DNA of 64,000 bases from contig NZ_JALJRK010000023.1 in NCBI RefSeq assembly GCF_024519725.1, positions 1 through 64,000 on the forward strand, given 5' to 3'. This DNA comes from Microvirga sp. Mcv34 (GTDB lineage Bacteria; Pseudomonadota; Alphaproteobacteria; Rhizobiales; Beijerinckiaceae). The stretch's first letter is position 1, and each line of letters begins with the position of its first letter. Both the position numbers and the translations under genes were made by a program. Positions 1 through 8,375 of this stretch are shown here, one piece after another. A model generated the notes under the pieces. The model was given only the letters and a program-made list of their open reading frames with translations, was not told the DNA's origin and made no database searches.

Positions 1-1561
1 AGCCGGTGGTGCCGGCCACCAGCAGGTGGGGCATGCGGGCGAGATCGGCGATGACCGGCTCGCCGCCGATGGTCTTGCCGAGGCAGAGCGCGAGCTTCTG
101 CTTCGAGGTCTCGAAGTCCTGGCTGGCGAGCAGCTCGCGCAGGTACACGGTCTCGCGCTTGTGGTTGGGCAGCTCGATGCCGATGGCGTTGCGGCCCTGG
201 ACCACCGCCACGCGGGCCGAGACCGCGCTCATCGAGCGCGCGATGTCATCCGCCAGCGAGATCACCCGCGACGACTTCGTCCCAGGCGCAGGCTCCAACT
301 CATACAATGTCACCACAGGACCGGGATTGACCTTCGTGATGGCGCCGCGGACGCCGAAATCCTCCAGCGTTCCTTCGAGGAGGGCGGCGTTCTGCTCCAG
401 GGCCTCGGCGGAGATCGTGGGGACTGACGGCCGCTTCGGCTCGGCGAGCAGGTTGAGCTGCGGCAGCTGGTAATGTTCCTCGTCCAGCAGGGAAGGCTGC
501 GCCTCGCGGGCCATGCGCTTGCCGGGCTTGGGCGCGGCATGGGCCGGTCCGACCCGCGCGGGCGCCGGCTCGGGCCGGGCCGACGGGCGCGGGGAGGGCG
601 GTGCGAGCTCGTCGTCCCAGCCCGCTTCGTCGTCATCGTGCATCGGCACGGAAGCCGGCGCGGGCCTCGGGCGCGCGGGGGCGCCGTCGAGAACCGGCTC
701 GCGCCGCAGTCCCGGCTGGCGGGATGGGCGCTTCGGCTGGGCAGGCACGTCATCGTATTCGTCTTCGAGAGCGGAACGGCGGCCTTCCTTCCAGCGCCGC
801 GCAGTGGCGCGCAGGCTCATGACGCCGTGGGCCAGGGCTCCCAAGGACACGATGCCCCAGCCCGGCTCGTCATGGCCGATTTCCTCCGCCTCGTCCCAAT
901 CCTGGATCTTGCGCCGCCTGAGGGGCTGCGGCTCCTCGACCTCTTCGGGCTCATCGTGATGCCGCTCCTCGTCCGGTCCGAGGCCGCAGGCGGCCGTGAG
1001 GCTGAAAATGGCGAGGCCCGCGAACAGGAAGCCCAGGAGCGCGCTGGCCGAGCCGCTGGAGAGGCCCGTGATTGCCTTCGCGCCGGCGAGGATCGCATCG
1101 CCGACGACGCCGCCGAGGCCCGTCGGCAGGGGCCAGCTCTGGGTCGGCGGCATGGCGCTGGCCAGGGCCGTCGCGGCGCCCGCCCCGATGACCCACAGGG
1201 CCAGGCGCAGCTGCAGCCGGCCGAGATCGCCCGACTTCATGAGGCGCCAGCCCCAGAGCGCCAGGGGCAGCACGGCCGCGATGGCCCCGAGACCCAGAAG
1301 CTGCATCAGCAGGTCGGCCACGATGGCGCCCGGCCAGGCGAGAAGGTTGCGGACCGGCAGGTCGGTGGCGTTGTTGAGGCTCGGATCGTCCACCGACCAA
1401 GTGGCGAGCGCGACCGCGACCGCGCCGGCGACGGCAATCAGGCACAGGCCCGTCAGCTCCTGCGCCCGGCGGGCGAGGAAGGCCCGGAAGGCGCTGAAGA
1501 GGCCATCATAGGCGGAAGAAGAACGGCGGGCCGTACGCATCAAACCACTCTGAAAATCCAT
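1..1561 (-). CDS. ftsK: DNA translocase FtsK, N-terminal part (cut by window edge)
   Basis: FtsK is a septum-anchored, ATP-driven DNA pump that clears chromosome ends during division. The minus-strand frame is open from ATG 1561 to the window edge (about 520 codons). It begins with hydrophobic segments expected of the four-helix membrane anchor, then a Pro/Ala/Arg-rich linker, then the conserved start of the motor (SVPTISAEALEQNAALLE, and later VYLRELLASQDF). The last residues, VAGTTG, are the beginning of the Walker A loop, so the ATPase core and gamma domain lie outside. A second in-frame Met at 1540 is an alternative start. The frame looks intact. Confidence 0.93.
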   Translation of the reverse strand, partial: MDFQSGLMRTARRSSSAYDGLFSAFRAFLARRAQELTGLCLIAVAGAVAVALATWSVDDPSLNNATDLPVRNLLAWPGAIVADLLMQLLGLGAIAAVLPLALWGWRLMKSGDLGRLQLRLALWVIGAGAATALASAMPPTQSWPLPTGLGGVVGDAILAGAKAITGLSSGSASALLGFLFAGLAIFSLTAACGLGPDEERHHDEPEEVEEPQPLRRRKIQDWDEAEEIGHDEPGWGIVSLGALAHGVMSLRATARRWKEGRRSALEDEYDDVPAQPKRPSRQPGLRREPVLDGAPARPRPAPASVPMHDDDEAGWDDELAPPSPRPSARPEPAPARVGPAHAAPKPGKRMAREAQPSLLDEEHYQLPQLNLLAEPKRPSVPTISAEALEQNAALLEGTLEDFGVRGAITKVNPGPVVTLYELEPAPGTKSSRVISLADDIARSMSAVSARVAVVQGRNAIGIELPNHKRETVYLRELLASQDFETSKQKLALCLGKTIGGEPVIADLARMPHLLVAGTTG

Positions 1562-1695
1562 AGGACGGGGCAATCTCGCCAGGATGCTAGACACGCCGGG
1601 TTAAGGGTCCTTTAACCGTAAGTGCATCGGGCGGAGAAAGTGGTCCTGGCGATCCGCTGTTGACGTTTTCCGTCGGAGGGACGAGTGTCCGCCCC

Positions 1696-2076
1696 ATGAC
1701 GCGCAGGGCTCCCCGAACCCATTGGACACGCGCCGCCATCGTGGCGGTGATGGCCTATGCGTTCGTCCTGCAGGCCCTGCTTCTTTCGGTCAGCGGCGCG
1801 TTCCACACGGCCGCGGCGGCCGACGGGCAGGGGATCATCTGTCTTCAGGACGGGTCCTCCGCGCCGGATCACGGGCCGACGAAGGCTCATCAGAATCTCT
1901 GCTGCACCCTGAGCTGCCACGGCGCAGGCCTGGCCGGGCCGGTTCCCACGGTGATTATTCCCGGGCGGATCGCGCCCGTGGTCGCCGCGGACGAGAGCCC
2001 GGCCGAACCGCCGCATCTGCGGCTCACCTCCAACGTCCTGCCCCTGGGATCGCGCGCGCCGCCGCGCCTCGGCTGA
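1696..2076 (+). CDS. DUF2946-like small exported/membrane protein
   Basis: Small protein of 126 aa if started at ATG 1696, or 138 aa from 1660. After a basic N-terminus (MTRRAPRTHW) there is one hydrophobic segment at about residues 11-30, then a short periplasmic-looking region with a CCTLSCHG cysteine/histidine cluster, and a Pro-rich tail. The architecture resembles DUF2946 proteins, which often lie beside copper genes. It directly precedes a YcnI-PCuAC fusion and SCO1 on the same strand, so a role in copper handling is inferred from context. The Cys/His cluster could bind metal, but this is unproven. Confidence 0.6.
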   Translation: MTRRAPRTHWTRAAIVAVMAYAFVLQALLLSVSGAFHTAAAADGQGIICLQDGSSAPDHGPTKAHQNLCCTLSCHGAGLAGPVPTVIIPGRIAPVVAADESPAEPPHLRLTSNVLPLGSRAPPRLG

Positions 2077-2118
2077 CCCGCACTCGCCGATTACCCCAAT
2101 TCCGCAAGGACTCTTTCC

Positions 2119-3054
2119 ATGTCTACGTCACGTTTCGGCGCGCTTGCCGCCGCCCTCATGCTGTCCACGCCCGCCTTCGCCCACGTCACCTTCGAAAACG
2201 GCCAGACGGCGCCGAACTCCACCTACAAGGCGATCCTGCGCATTCCCCACGGTTGCGACGGCAAGGCGACCCTCAAGGTCCGCGTCCGCATTCCCGAGGG
2301 CATCATCGCGGTCAAACCCATGCCGAAGGCCGGCTGGAAGCTGGAGACCACCAAGGGCTCCTACGTGAAGGCCTACCAGCTCTACGGCGAGGCCGTGACC
2401 GAAGGGCTGACCGACATCGTCTGGACGGGCTCGCTCGACGACGCCTATTACGACGAGTTCGTGTTCCAGGCCCGCTTCACCGATGCCTATCAGCCCGGCG
2501 CGACGGTCTACTTCCCTGTCGTGCAGGAATGCGACGGCGCGACGGCCGAATGGACCCAGGTGCCGGCTGCGGGCGAGGACCCGCACAGCCTGAAATTCCC
2601 CGCGCCCGGCGTACGGATCGCGGGCGTCGGCACTGCCCCGCAGGCCGTGAAGGCCGGCACGCTCACTCTCGAGCAGGCCTGGTCGCGGGCGACCCCGGGC
2701 GGCGCCAAGGTCGGCGGCGGCTATGTGAGCATCACCAACACCGGCACGGCGCCCGACCGGCTGATCGGCGGCTCCTTCCCGCTCGCCTCCAAGGTCGAAG
2801 TGCACGAGATGCGTCTCGACGGCGACGTGATGCGCATGAAGCCGGTCGAGGGCGGGCTCGAGATCAAGCCCGGCGCCACGGTCGAACTGAAGCCGGGCGG
2901 CCTCCATCTCATGTTCATGGACCTGAAGGAGCCGCTGAAGGAAGGGCAGAATGTCAAAGGCACGCTCATCTTCGAGAAGGCCGGTTCCGTCGAGGTGGAA
3001 TACGCGGTGCGCGGCATGGGCGGCGGAGCCGCGCCGGCCGAGCACAAGCACTAG
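2119..3054 (+). CDS. YcnI (DUF1775) - PCu(A)C copper chaperone fusion, periplasmic
   Basis: A 311-aa exported protein with a signal peptide ending at AFA-H, so the mature protein would begin with His, as in the YcnI family where the N-terminal His helps bind copper. Residues about 22-175 are a DUF1775 domain (HVTFENGQTAPNS, then W-rich strands). Residues about 180-300 are a PCu(A)C domain with the motif H-M-x10-M-x21-H-x-M (VHEMRLDGDVMRM, then HLMFM). PCu(A)C proteins deliver Cu(I) to the CuA site of cytochrome oxidase. The C-terminus ends EHKH, possibly an extra metal ligand. It lies 15 bp upstream of SCO1 in a likely operon. Confidence 0.88.
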   Translation: MSTSRFGALAAALMLSTPAFAHVTFENGQTAPNSTYKAILRIPHGCDGKATLKVRVRIPEGIIAVKPMPKAGWKLETTKGSYVKAYQLYGEAVTEGLTDIVWTGSLDDAYYDEFVFQARFTDAYQPGATVYFPVVQECDGATAEWTQVPAAGEDPHSLKFPAPGVRIAGVGTAPQAVKAGTLTLEQAWSRATPGGAKVGGGYVSITNTGTAPDRLIGGSFPLASKVEVHEMRLDGDVMRMKPVEGGLEIKPGATVELKPGGLHLMFMDLKEPLKEGQNVKGTLIFEKAGSVEVEYAVRGMGGGAAPAEHKH

Positions 3055-3069
3055 CCCGGGAGATCGGCC

Positions 3070-3672
3070 ATGAACGTCAAACGTCTCCTCGTCCCGCTCA
3101 TCGTCTTCACCGCCGGCCTTCTGGTGCTGGTGGTGACGGCGGGCCTGCTGCTGTTCCCCTCGCAACAGCAGCAGAGCGCCGGCAAGGTGCCCATCGGCGG
3201 CCCGTTCCGGCTCACCAGCCATGAGGGCAAGCCGTTCACGGAGGAGAACCTGAAGGGCAAGCCCTTCGTGGTCTTCTTCGGCTTCACCCATTGCCCGGAA
3301 GTCTGTCCGACCACCCTCTACGACCTGACCCAGGACATGACGGCCCTGGGCAAGGACGCCGACCGGCTGCAGGCCGTCTTCATCACGGTGGATCCTGCGC
3401 GCGATACGCCGGAGCTGATGAAGACCTATCTATCCTCCTTCGACCCGCGCATCGTCGGCCTGTCGGGAACCGAGGAGGAGATCGCCGCGGCCGCCCGCGC
3501 CTACAAGATCTACTACCGCAAGGTGCCGACCGAGGGTCAGGACTACACCATGGACCACTCGGCCACCCTGTTCCTGATGGACAGCAAGGGCGAGTTCTAC
3601 GGCACGTCCAACTTCCAGGAGCCGGAGGAGACCCGGCGGGCAAAGCTGCGGCAGCTGATCAGGAACGGGTGA
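3070..3672 (+). CDS. SCO1/SenC family copper chaperone
   Basis: A 200-aa membrane-anchored thioredoxin-fold protein. Residues about 7-30 form an N-terminal transmembrane anchor. The copper/redox motif FTHCPEVCPTTL (C-x3-C) and the distal His in DHSATLFL are all present, so the metal site looks intact. SCO proteins assemble the CuA centre of cytochrome c oxidase or act as thiol reductants. It follows the YcnI-PCuAC fusion closely, and the two families cooperate in CuA maturation. A ctaG-like gene for the CuB side lies elsewhere in this window. Confidence 0.9.
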   Translation: MNVKRLLVPLIVFTAGLLVLVVTAGLLLFPSQQQQSAGKVPIGGPFRLTSHEGKPFTEENLKGKPFVVFFGFTHCPEVCPTTLYDLTQDMTALGKDADRLQAVFITVDPARDTPELMKTYLSSFDPRIVGLSGTEEEIAAAARAYKIYYRKVPTEGQDYTMDHSATLFLMDSKGEFYGTSNFQEPEETRRAKLRQLIRNG

Positions 3673-4029
3673 GACATTCTGGTGTCATCCCGGACGCCGC
3701 AGGCGATCCGGTACCGTGTGCAGGATGCGGCGCATAAATCATCACGGTCATCCCCGCGCAGGCGGAGACCATCAATACAGTCTTGGCCGAATGAAGAACC
3801 GTCAGTGGCGATGAATTTCGAGTTCCGCTTCCGCGGCCACGGAATGACGGTACTCTGCTCATCACGCGGTCCCGGATCTTCGCTGCGCTCCGTCCGGGAC
3901 GACGTAACCGGAATCCAAACAGGAAAAGCCCCGGTCGCTCAGACCGGGGCTTTTCCGTTCGAGCCTCTGGAAGGCTTTGTGGGTGCAGCGCCGACGGGTC
4001 GCTCCCGTGGGCGCTGCACGTGAGCGGGT
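3673..4029. other. Intergenic region with rhizobial-type repeats and a terminator
   Basis: No coding potential is convincing here. The region holds short GC-rich segments of the gtcatcccggacgccgc / cgctccgtccgggacgac kind that look like dispersed alphaproteobacterial intergenic repeats, followed by a strong terminator hairpin next to amtB. Confidence 0.5.
3922..3956. terminator. Bidirectional intrinsic terminator between SCO1 and amtB
   Basis: A perfect 15-bp inverted repeat, GGAAAAGCCCCGGTC and its complement, surrounds a 5-nt loop (gctca). The A-tract at one end and T-tract at the other let it serve both convergent units, SCO1 (+) and amtB (-). Confidence 0.85.
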
Positions 4030-5373
4030 TCAGTAATTGTAGGCGCGCTCGCCGTGGTCCGCGAGATCGAGGCCTTCGCGCTCCTGGTCCTGCGTGACGC
4101 GAAGGCCGACGATCAGGTCGGTGATCTTGTAGAGCACCACGGAGCCGATGCCGGTCCAGACCAGGGTGATCACCACGGCAATGATCTGGGTCCAGACCTG
4201 GCCACCGATGGAGTACTCGCCGACGCCGTAGCCGCCGAGGGACGGAGCCGCCACGATGCCAGTGCCGATGGCCCCGATGATGCCGCCGACGCCATGGATG
4301 CCGAAGACGTCGAGGGCGTCGTCATAGCCCAGGGCGTTCTTCACACTGGTGACGGCGAAGTAGCAGACCGCACCGGCCACGAGGCCGAGCACGATGGACC
4401 CCATGGGGCCGGACAGGCCGGCGGCCGGCGTGATGGCCACAAGGCCGGCGACCGCCCCCGAGGCGATGCCGAGCAGGGAGGCCTTGCCCTTGCCGAGGGC
4501 TTCCACGGTCATCCAGGCGAGGCCGGCGGCGGCCGGAGCCAGGATGGTGTTGATGACCGCGAGAGCGGCGCCGCCCGTGGCCTCGAGGTTGGAGCCGGCG
4601 TTGAAGCCGAACCAGCCGACCCAGAGCAGGCAGGCACCGACGAAGGTGAGCGTCAGCGAATGCGGGGCGAGCAGGTCGCGGCCGTAGCCGATGCGCTTGC
4701 CGAGCATGAGCGCACCCACGAGGCCGGCCACGCCGGAATTGATGTGAACGACGGTGCCGCCCGCGAAGTCGAGAGCGCCGAGGCCGAAGAGATAGCCTTC
4801 CGAGAACCACACCATGTGGGCGATCGGGAGATACACGAAGGTCAGCCACAGGCCGGTGAACAGCATCACGGCCGAGAACTTGATGCGCTCGGCGAAGGCG
4901 CCGACGATCAGGGCTGGGGTGATGGCAGCAAACGTCAGCTGGAACGCGATGAAGGTGAATTCCGGAATCGCCACGCCCTTGGTGAAGGTGTCGGCGGTGG
5001 AATCCCCGTTGATGCCGGCGAGGAACGCCTTGGAGAAGCCGCCGATGAAGGCGCCGATGCCCTCGCCGCCGGACGTGAAGGCGAGCGAGTAGCCGTAGAA
5101 CACCCACAGGATGGCCACGAGGCTGAACACCGAGAAGACCTGCATCAGCACGGACAGCATGTTCTTCGTGCGCACGAGGCCGCCATAGAACAGAGCGAGG
5201 CCCGGGATCGTCATGAGGATCACGAGGATCGTCGAGACGAGCATCCAGGCGGTGTCGCCCTTGTTGACCGTGGGAGCCGCAGCGGCGGCGTCCTGCGCGA
5301 GGGCCGGGGCGAGGGCCGCGAGGCTTAATCCCAGCGCACCGAGCGCGGGCAGGAGGAGAGGACGGAACTTCAT
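4030..5373 (-). CDS. amtB: Ammonium transporter AmtB
   Basis: A 447-aa inner-membrane ammonium channel. The N-terminus is a cleavable signal peptide (LAALAPALAQ), as in other Amt proteins, followed by about 11 transmembrane helices. Conserved stretches include GGLVRTKNMLSVLMQ, DFAGGTVVHINSGVAGLVGA and DVFGIHGVGGIIG, which carry the twin-His pore residues and the family signature. It lies 34 bp downstream of glnK in the usual glnK-amtB operon. GlnK would plug the channel under nitrogen excess. Expression is expected to depend on the sigma-54 promoter upstream of glnK. Confidence 0.97.
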   Translation of the reverse strand: MKFRPLLLPALGALGLSLAALAPALAQDAAAAAPTVNKGDTAWMLVSTILVILMTIPGLALFYGGLVRTKNMLSVLMQVFSVFSLVAILWVFYGYSLAFTSGGEGIGAFIGGFSKAFLAGINGDSTADTFTKGVAIPEFTFIAFQLTFAAITPALIVGAFAERIKFSAVMLFTGLWLTFVYLPIAHMVWFSEGYLFGLGALDFAGGTVVHINSGVAGLVGALMLGKRIGYGRDLLAPHSLTLTFVGACLLWVGWFGFNAGSNLEATGGAALAVINTILAPAAAGLAWMTVEALGKGKASLLGIASGAVAGLVAITPAAGLSGPMGSIVLGLVAGAVCYFAVTSVKNALGYDDALDVFGIHGVGGIIGAIGTGIVAAPSLGGYGVGEYSIGGQVWTQIIAVVITLVWTGIGSVVLYKITDLIVGLRVTQDQEREGLDLADHGERAYNY

Positions 5374-5407
5374 CGGATCTAAACTCCGGAATGATCAAAA
5401 AATGAAA

Positions 5408-5746
5408 TCAGAGGGCGTCGATGTCGGTCTCGCCCGTGCGGATGCGGACCGCCTTCTCGAGCGAGGTGACGAAGATCTTGCCGTCGCCGATCTGGCCCGT
5501 GCGCGCGGCCGCCGTGATCGCGTCGATCACCGGGTTCACCAGCTCGCTCGCCACGGCCACTTCGATCTTCAGTTTCGGCAGGAAGCTCACGGCATATTCG
5601 GCGCCGCGATAGATCTCGGTATGCCCCTTCTGCCGTCCGTATCCCTTCACCTCGGTCACGGTGAGGCCGTGCACGCCGAGAGCGGTGAGCGCGTCGCGCA
5701 CCTCTTCCAGCTTGAACGGCTTGATGACCGCCATCACGATTTTCAT
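5408..5746 (-). CDS. glnK: Nitrogen regulatory protein PII (GlnK)
   Basis: A 112-aa PII signal protein that reads 2-oxoglutarate and ATP/ADP and controls AmtB and nitrogen regulation. The T-loop is canonical (YRGAEYAVSFLPK) with the uridylylation tyrosine at residue 51. The C-terminal signature GDGKIFVTSLEKAVRIRTGE is intact. A good Shine-Dalgarno (AGGGGG) precedes the start. It is the first gene of the glnK-amtB unit and has a textbook sigma-54 element about 95 bp upstream. Confidence 0.97.
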   Translation of the reverse strand: MKIVMAVIKPFKLEEVRDALTALGVHGLTVTEVKGYGRQKGHTEIYRGAEYAVSFLPKLKIEVAVASELVNPVIDAITAAARTGQIGDGKIFVTSLEKAVRIRTGETDIDAL

Positions 5747-5839
5747 GGGTTAGGCCCCCTTTGAGACGCCCACCCGGCAACCCGGGCGGCGGTTTCCAAC
5801 GTGAACCCGGCCTCGTGGACGGGTGTCGGGGGCATCTAC

Positions 5840-5855
5840 GCAAGAAACATGCCAA
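5840..5855 (-). promoter_or_regulatory. Sigma-54 (RpoN) -24/-12 promoter of glnK-amtB
   Basis: On the minus strand the sequence reads TTGGCATGTTTCTTGC. The invariant GG and GC are separated by exactly 10 nt, matching the TGGCA-N6-TTGC sigma-54 consensus. It lies about 95 bp before the glnK start. This fits NtrC-dependent induction under nitrogen limitation. NtrC sites were not convincingly resolved. Confidence 0.82.
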
Positions 5856-5953
5856 GCCTTGCCGAGCCTGTGCAAAGGGTCTCTGCCTCTTTGCTAGGCA
5901 ACGGAAGCCGGGCTATAAAACAGCCTCTTTGATGAATTTTTAGGCAGGTTTTG

Positions 5954-6814
5954 TCAGGTCCGGCGCTCCCGGATGAGGCCTTCCTGGGCAACCGACGCTA
6001 CCAATGTTCCGTCCTGCTTAAAAATGAGACCCCGTGAGAAACCGCGGGCGCCGCCGGCACTCGGAGTGTCCTGCGCATAGAGGAGCCATTCGTCGGCCCG
6101 GAACGGCCGGTGGAACCACATGGCGTGATCCAGGCTCGCGGGCTGGATGTTCGGATCGAACACCGTCCGGCCATGGGGGAAGAGGGACGTGTCGAGGAGC
6201 GTCATGTCCGAGGCATAGGCCAGGACGCATTGGTGGATGGCCGGATCGTCGGGAAGACGGCCGAGGGTCTTGATCCAGACATGGAAGCGCGGCTCGCCCG
6301 GATCGCGGGACGTGTAGCGGTTGATCTCCACCGGGCGGATTTCGAGCGGACGCTCGCGTTCGTAATAGGTGCGCATGGGCTCGGGCATCTGCAGGAGCAG
6401 CCGGCCCTTCACGTCCTCCTCGCTCGGGAGTTCGTCCGGACCCGGCACCTTCGGCATCTCCGCCTGATGCTCGAAACCCTCCTCCTCGCGCTGGAACGAA
6501 GCCGACATGGAGAAGATCGCCTGGCCGTGCTGGATCGCCAGGACCCGACGCGTGGTGAAGCTCTTGCCGTCGCGGATCCGGTCCACCTCGTAGATGATCG
6601 GAACCTTGGGATCGCCCGGCAGCATGAAGTAGCCATGGAGCGAATGGGGATGGCGCCCGTCGACCGTGCGGGTCGCGGCGACCAGCGACTGCCCGATCAC
6701 CTGCCCGCCGAACACGCGCTGCCATCCGCTCTTCGGGCTCTGGCCGCGAAACAGGTTCACCTCGAGCGGTTCGAGATCGAGGATGGAGAGGAGATCGGAG
6801 ACGGCACGGGACAT
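5954..6814 (-). CDS. tesB: Acyl-CoA thioesterase II (TesB)
   Basis: A 286-aa double hot-dog thioesterase that hydrolyses medium- and long-chain acyl-CoA. The N-terminal SRAVSDLLSILDLEPLE and FRGQSPKSGWQRVFGGQVIGQ, and the C-terminal SLDHAMWFHRPFRADEWLLY and GGARGFSRGLIF, are hallmarks of TesB. The start at 6814 is chosen because homologues begin just there. An in-frame extension to 6949 has no family similarity. It is the gene upstream of glnK on the same strand, but glnK has its own promoter. It is divergent from the UbiH-type gene. Confidence 0.93.
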   Translation of the reverse strand: MSRAVSDLLSILDLEPLEVNLFRGQSPKSGWQRVFGGQVIGQSLVAATRTVDGRHPHSLHGYFMLPGDPKVPIIYEVDRIRDGKSFTTRRVLAIQHGQAIFSMSASFQREEEGFEHQAEMPKVPGPDELPSEEDVKGRLLLQMPEPMRTYYERERPLEIRPVEINRYTSRDPGEPRFHVWIKTLGRLPDDPAIHQCVLAYASDMTLLDTSLFPHGRTVFDPNIQPASLDHAMWFHRPFRADEWLLYAQDTPSAGGARGFSRGLIFKQDGTLVASVAQEGLIRERRT

Positions 6815-7005
6815 GGTTTCAGGGTCCTTCGATCGGCAACGGCCATCCATCGGCGAGCGCTTCGAGAAGGTCAAGCTTGACGCTGGTCGATGATTGGCGG
6901 ACACCCACCTATAACGTTCGGCGCCGGAGAATTTCCCGGGCGGATGCACTTTCCGACCACGAGAGTGTTTCCCTCACCGGGCAGGGCCTTGAGGAGTACG
7001 GAATC

Positions 7006-8271
7006 ATGAGCGCAGCGACGGGGATGGAGCGGCCGCGCATCGTCATTGCGGGCGGGGGCCTCGCGGGACTGTCCCTGGCGCTGGCGCTCAAGAAGGCGCT
7101 CGGCGACGGGATCGGCGTGGTCATGTGCGATCCGGCGCTCAGGCGCGACCCCCACGGTGACAAGCGCTCCTATGCCATCGCGGCGGCGGCGCGGCGGATG
7201 CTGACGGCGCTCGGGACCTGGGACCCGGTCGCCGACAAGGCCCAGCCGATCCTCGACATGGTGATCACCGACAGCCGACTCCAGGACCCGGTGCGGCCGA
7301 CCTTCCTCACCTTCGCCGGCGAAGTGGACGGAAGCGAGCCCTTCGCACACATGATCACGGCGGGCGACCTGACCGCCGCCCTGCTGGAGGCCTGCCGCGA
7401 GAACGGGGTCGATCTCAGGGCCGAGGGCGTGAAAGGCTTTGCCGTTCACGGCGCCCATACGGAGATATCGTTGACGGACGGCGAGGCCGTGCGGGCCTCG
7501 CTGCTCGTGGCCGCCGACGGTGCGCGCTCGCGGTTGCGCGAGCAGGCGGGCATCGGCTGGATTTCATGGCCCTACAACCAGTCCGGCATCGTGGCGACCA
7601 TCGTCCACGAGCGCGATCACGAGGGCCGGGCCGTCGAGCATTTCCTGCCCTCCGGCCCCTTCGCGATATTGCCGCTCAAGCCCGAGCCGCAGGCCGACGG
7701 ATCGATCAAGCACCGCTCGTCCATCGTCTGGACCGAGCGCGCCGAGAGCGTGCCGGCCCTGCTGGATTCGCCCGCGGACGACCTGCTCGTCGAGCTCGAG
7801 CGCCGCTTCGGGCTGCAGCTCGGCAAGCTCGCTTTCGAAACCAGGCCGCAGGCCTTCCCCCTGTCCTTCGGGGTGGCGCGCTCCTTCGTGGGCGAGCGGC
7901 TGGCGCTCCTCGGCGATGCGGCCCACGTGATCCACCCGATCGCCGGCCAGGGACTCAACCTCGGACTGCACGATGCCGCGGTGCTCGCGGAAATCGTGAC
8001 CGACGCCCTTCGTCTCGGCATGGATCCCGGCGCGGCCGACGTGCTCGACCAGTACGAACGGGCGCGCCGCGCCGATATCACCGCGATGGGCCTGATGACG
8101 GACGGCCTCAACCGCCTGTTTTCCAACGATGTCCTGCCCGTCCGCCTGATCCGCGACCTCGGTCTCGGCCTCGTCGATCGCATGCCGGGCCTGAAGCGCT
8201 TCTTCATCCGCGAGGCGGCCGGCCTGCGCGGCGGCGAGGCGCCACGGCTGTTGAGGGGCGAGGGGCTCTGA
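7006..8271 (+). CDS. UbiH/UbiF/VisC-family FAD-dependent hydroxylase
   Basis: A 421-aa flavoprotein monooxygenase, probably a ubiquinone-ring hydroxylase. Visible signatures are the N-terminal dinucleotide-binding motif IVIAGGGLAGLSLALALKK, the DG motif LVAADGARSRLREQAGI, and the second FAD motif ALLGDAAHVIHPIAGQGLNLG. A GAGG ribosome-binding site precedes ATG 7006. ATG 7024 is an alternative start. Which ring position it hydroxylates cannot be settled from sequence alone. Its place next to tesB and glnK matches the rhizobial gene order. Confidence 0.88.
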   Translation: MSAATGMERPRIVIAGGGLAGLSLALALKKALGDGIGVVMCDPALRRDPHGDKRSYAIAAAARRMLTALGTWDPVADKAQPILDMVITDSRLQDPVRPTFLTFAGEVDGSEPFAHMITAGDLTAALLEACRENGVDLRAEGVKGFAVHGAHTEISLTDGEAVRASLLVAADGARSRLREQAGIGWISWPYNQSGIVATIVHERDHEGRAVEHFLPSGPFAILPLKPEPQADGSIKHRSSIVWTERAESVPALLDSPADDLLVELERRFGLQLGKLAFETRPQAFPLSFGVARSFVGERLALLGDAAHVIHPIAGQGLNLGLHDAAVLAEIVTDALRLGMDPGAADVLDQYERARRADITAMGLMTDGLNRLFSNDVLPVRLIRDLGLGLVDRMPGLKRFFIREAAGLRGGEAPRLLRGEGL

Positions 8272-8325
8272 GACGCCGAGAGCCGAATAGTCGGAGCGCC
8301 GCAGAAGCTGCTTTCGTATCGTTAT

Positions 8326-8340
8326 GCAATAACGTATAAT
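8326..8340 (+). promoter_or_regulatory. Promoter-like motif upstream of the first RTX gene
   Basis: GCAATAACGTATAAT contains a perfect TATAAT -10 hexamer 35 bp before the RTX start. A 15-bp motif differing at 3 positions precedes the second RTX gene (27662-27676), so this is probably a shared promoter or operator. No good -35 is visible. Confidence 0.5.
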
Positions 8341-8375
8341 TCTGTCATGACCGGTTCCGGTTCGAGGACCCATCC

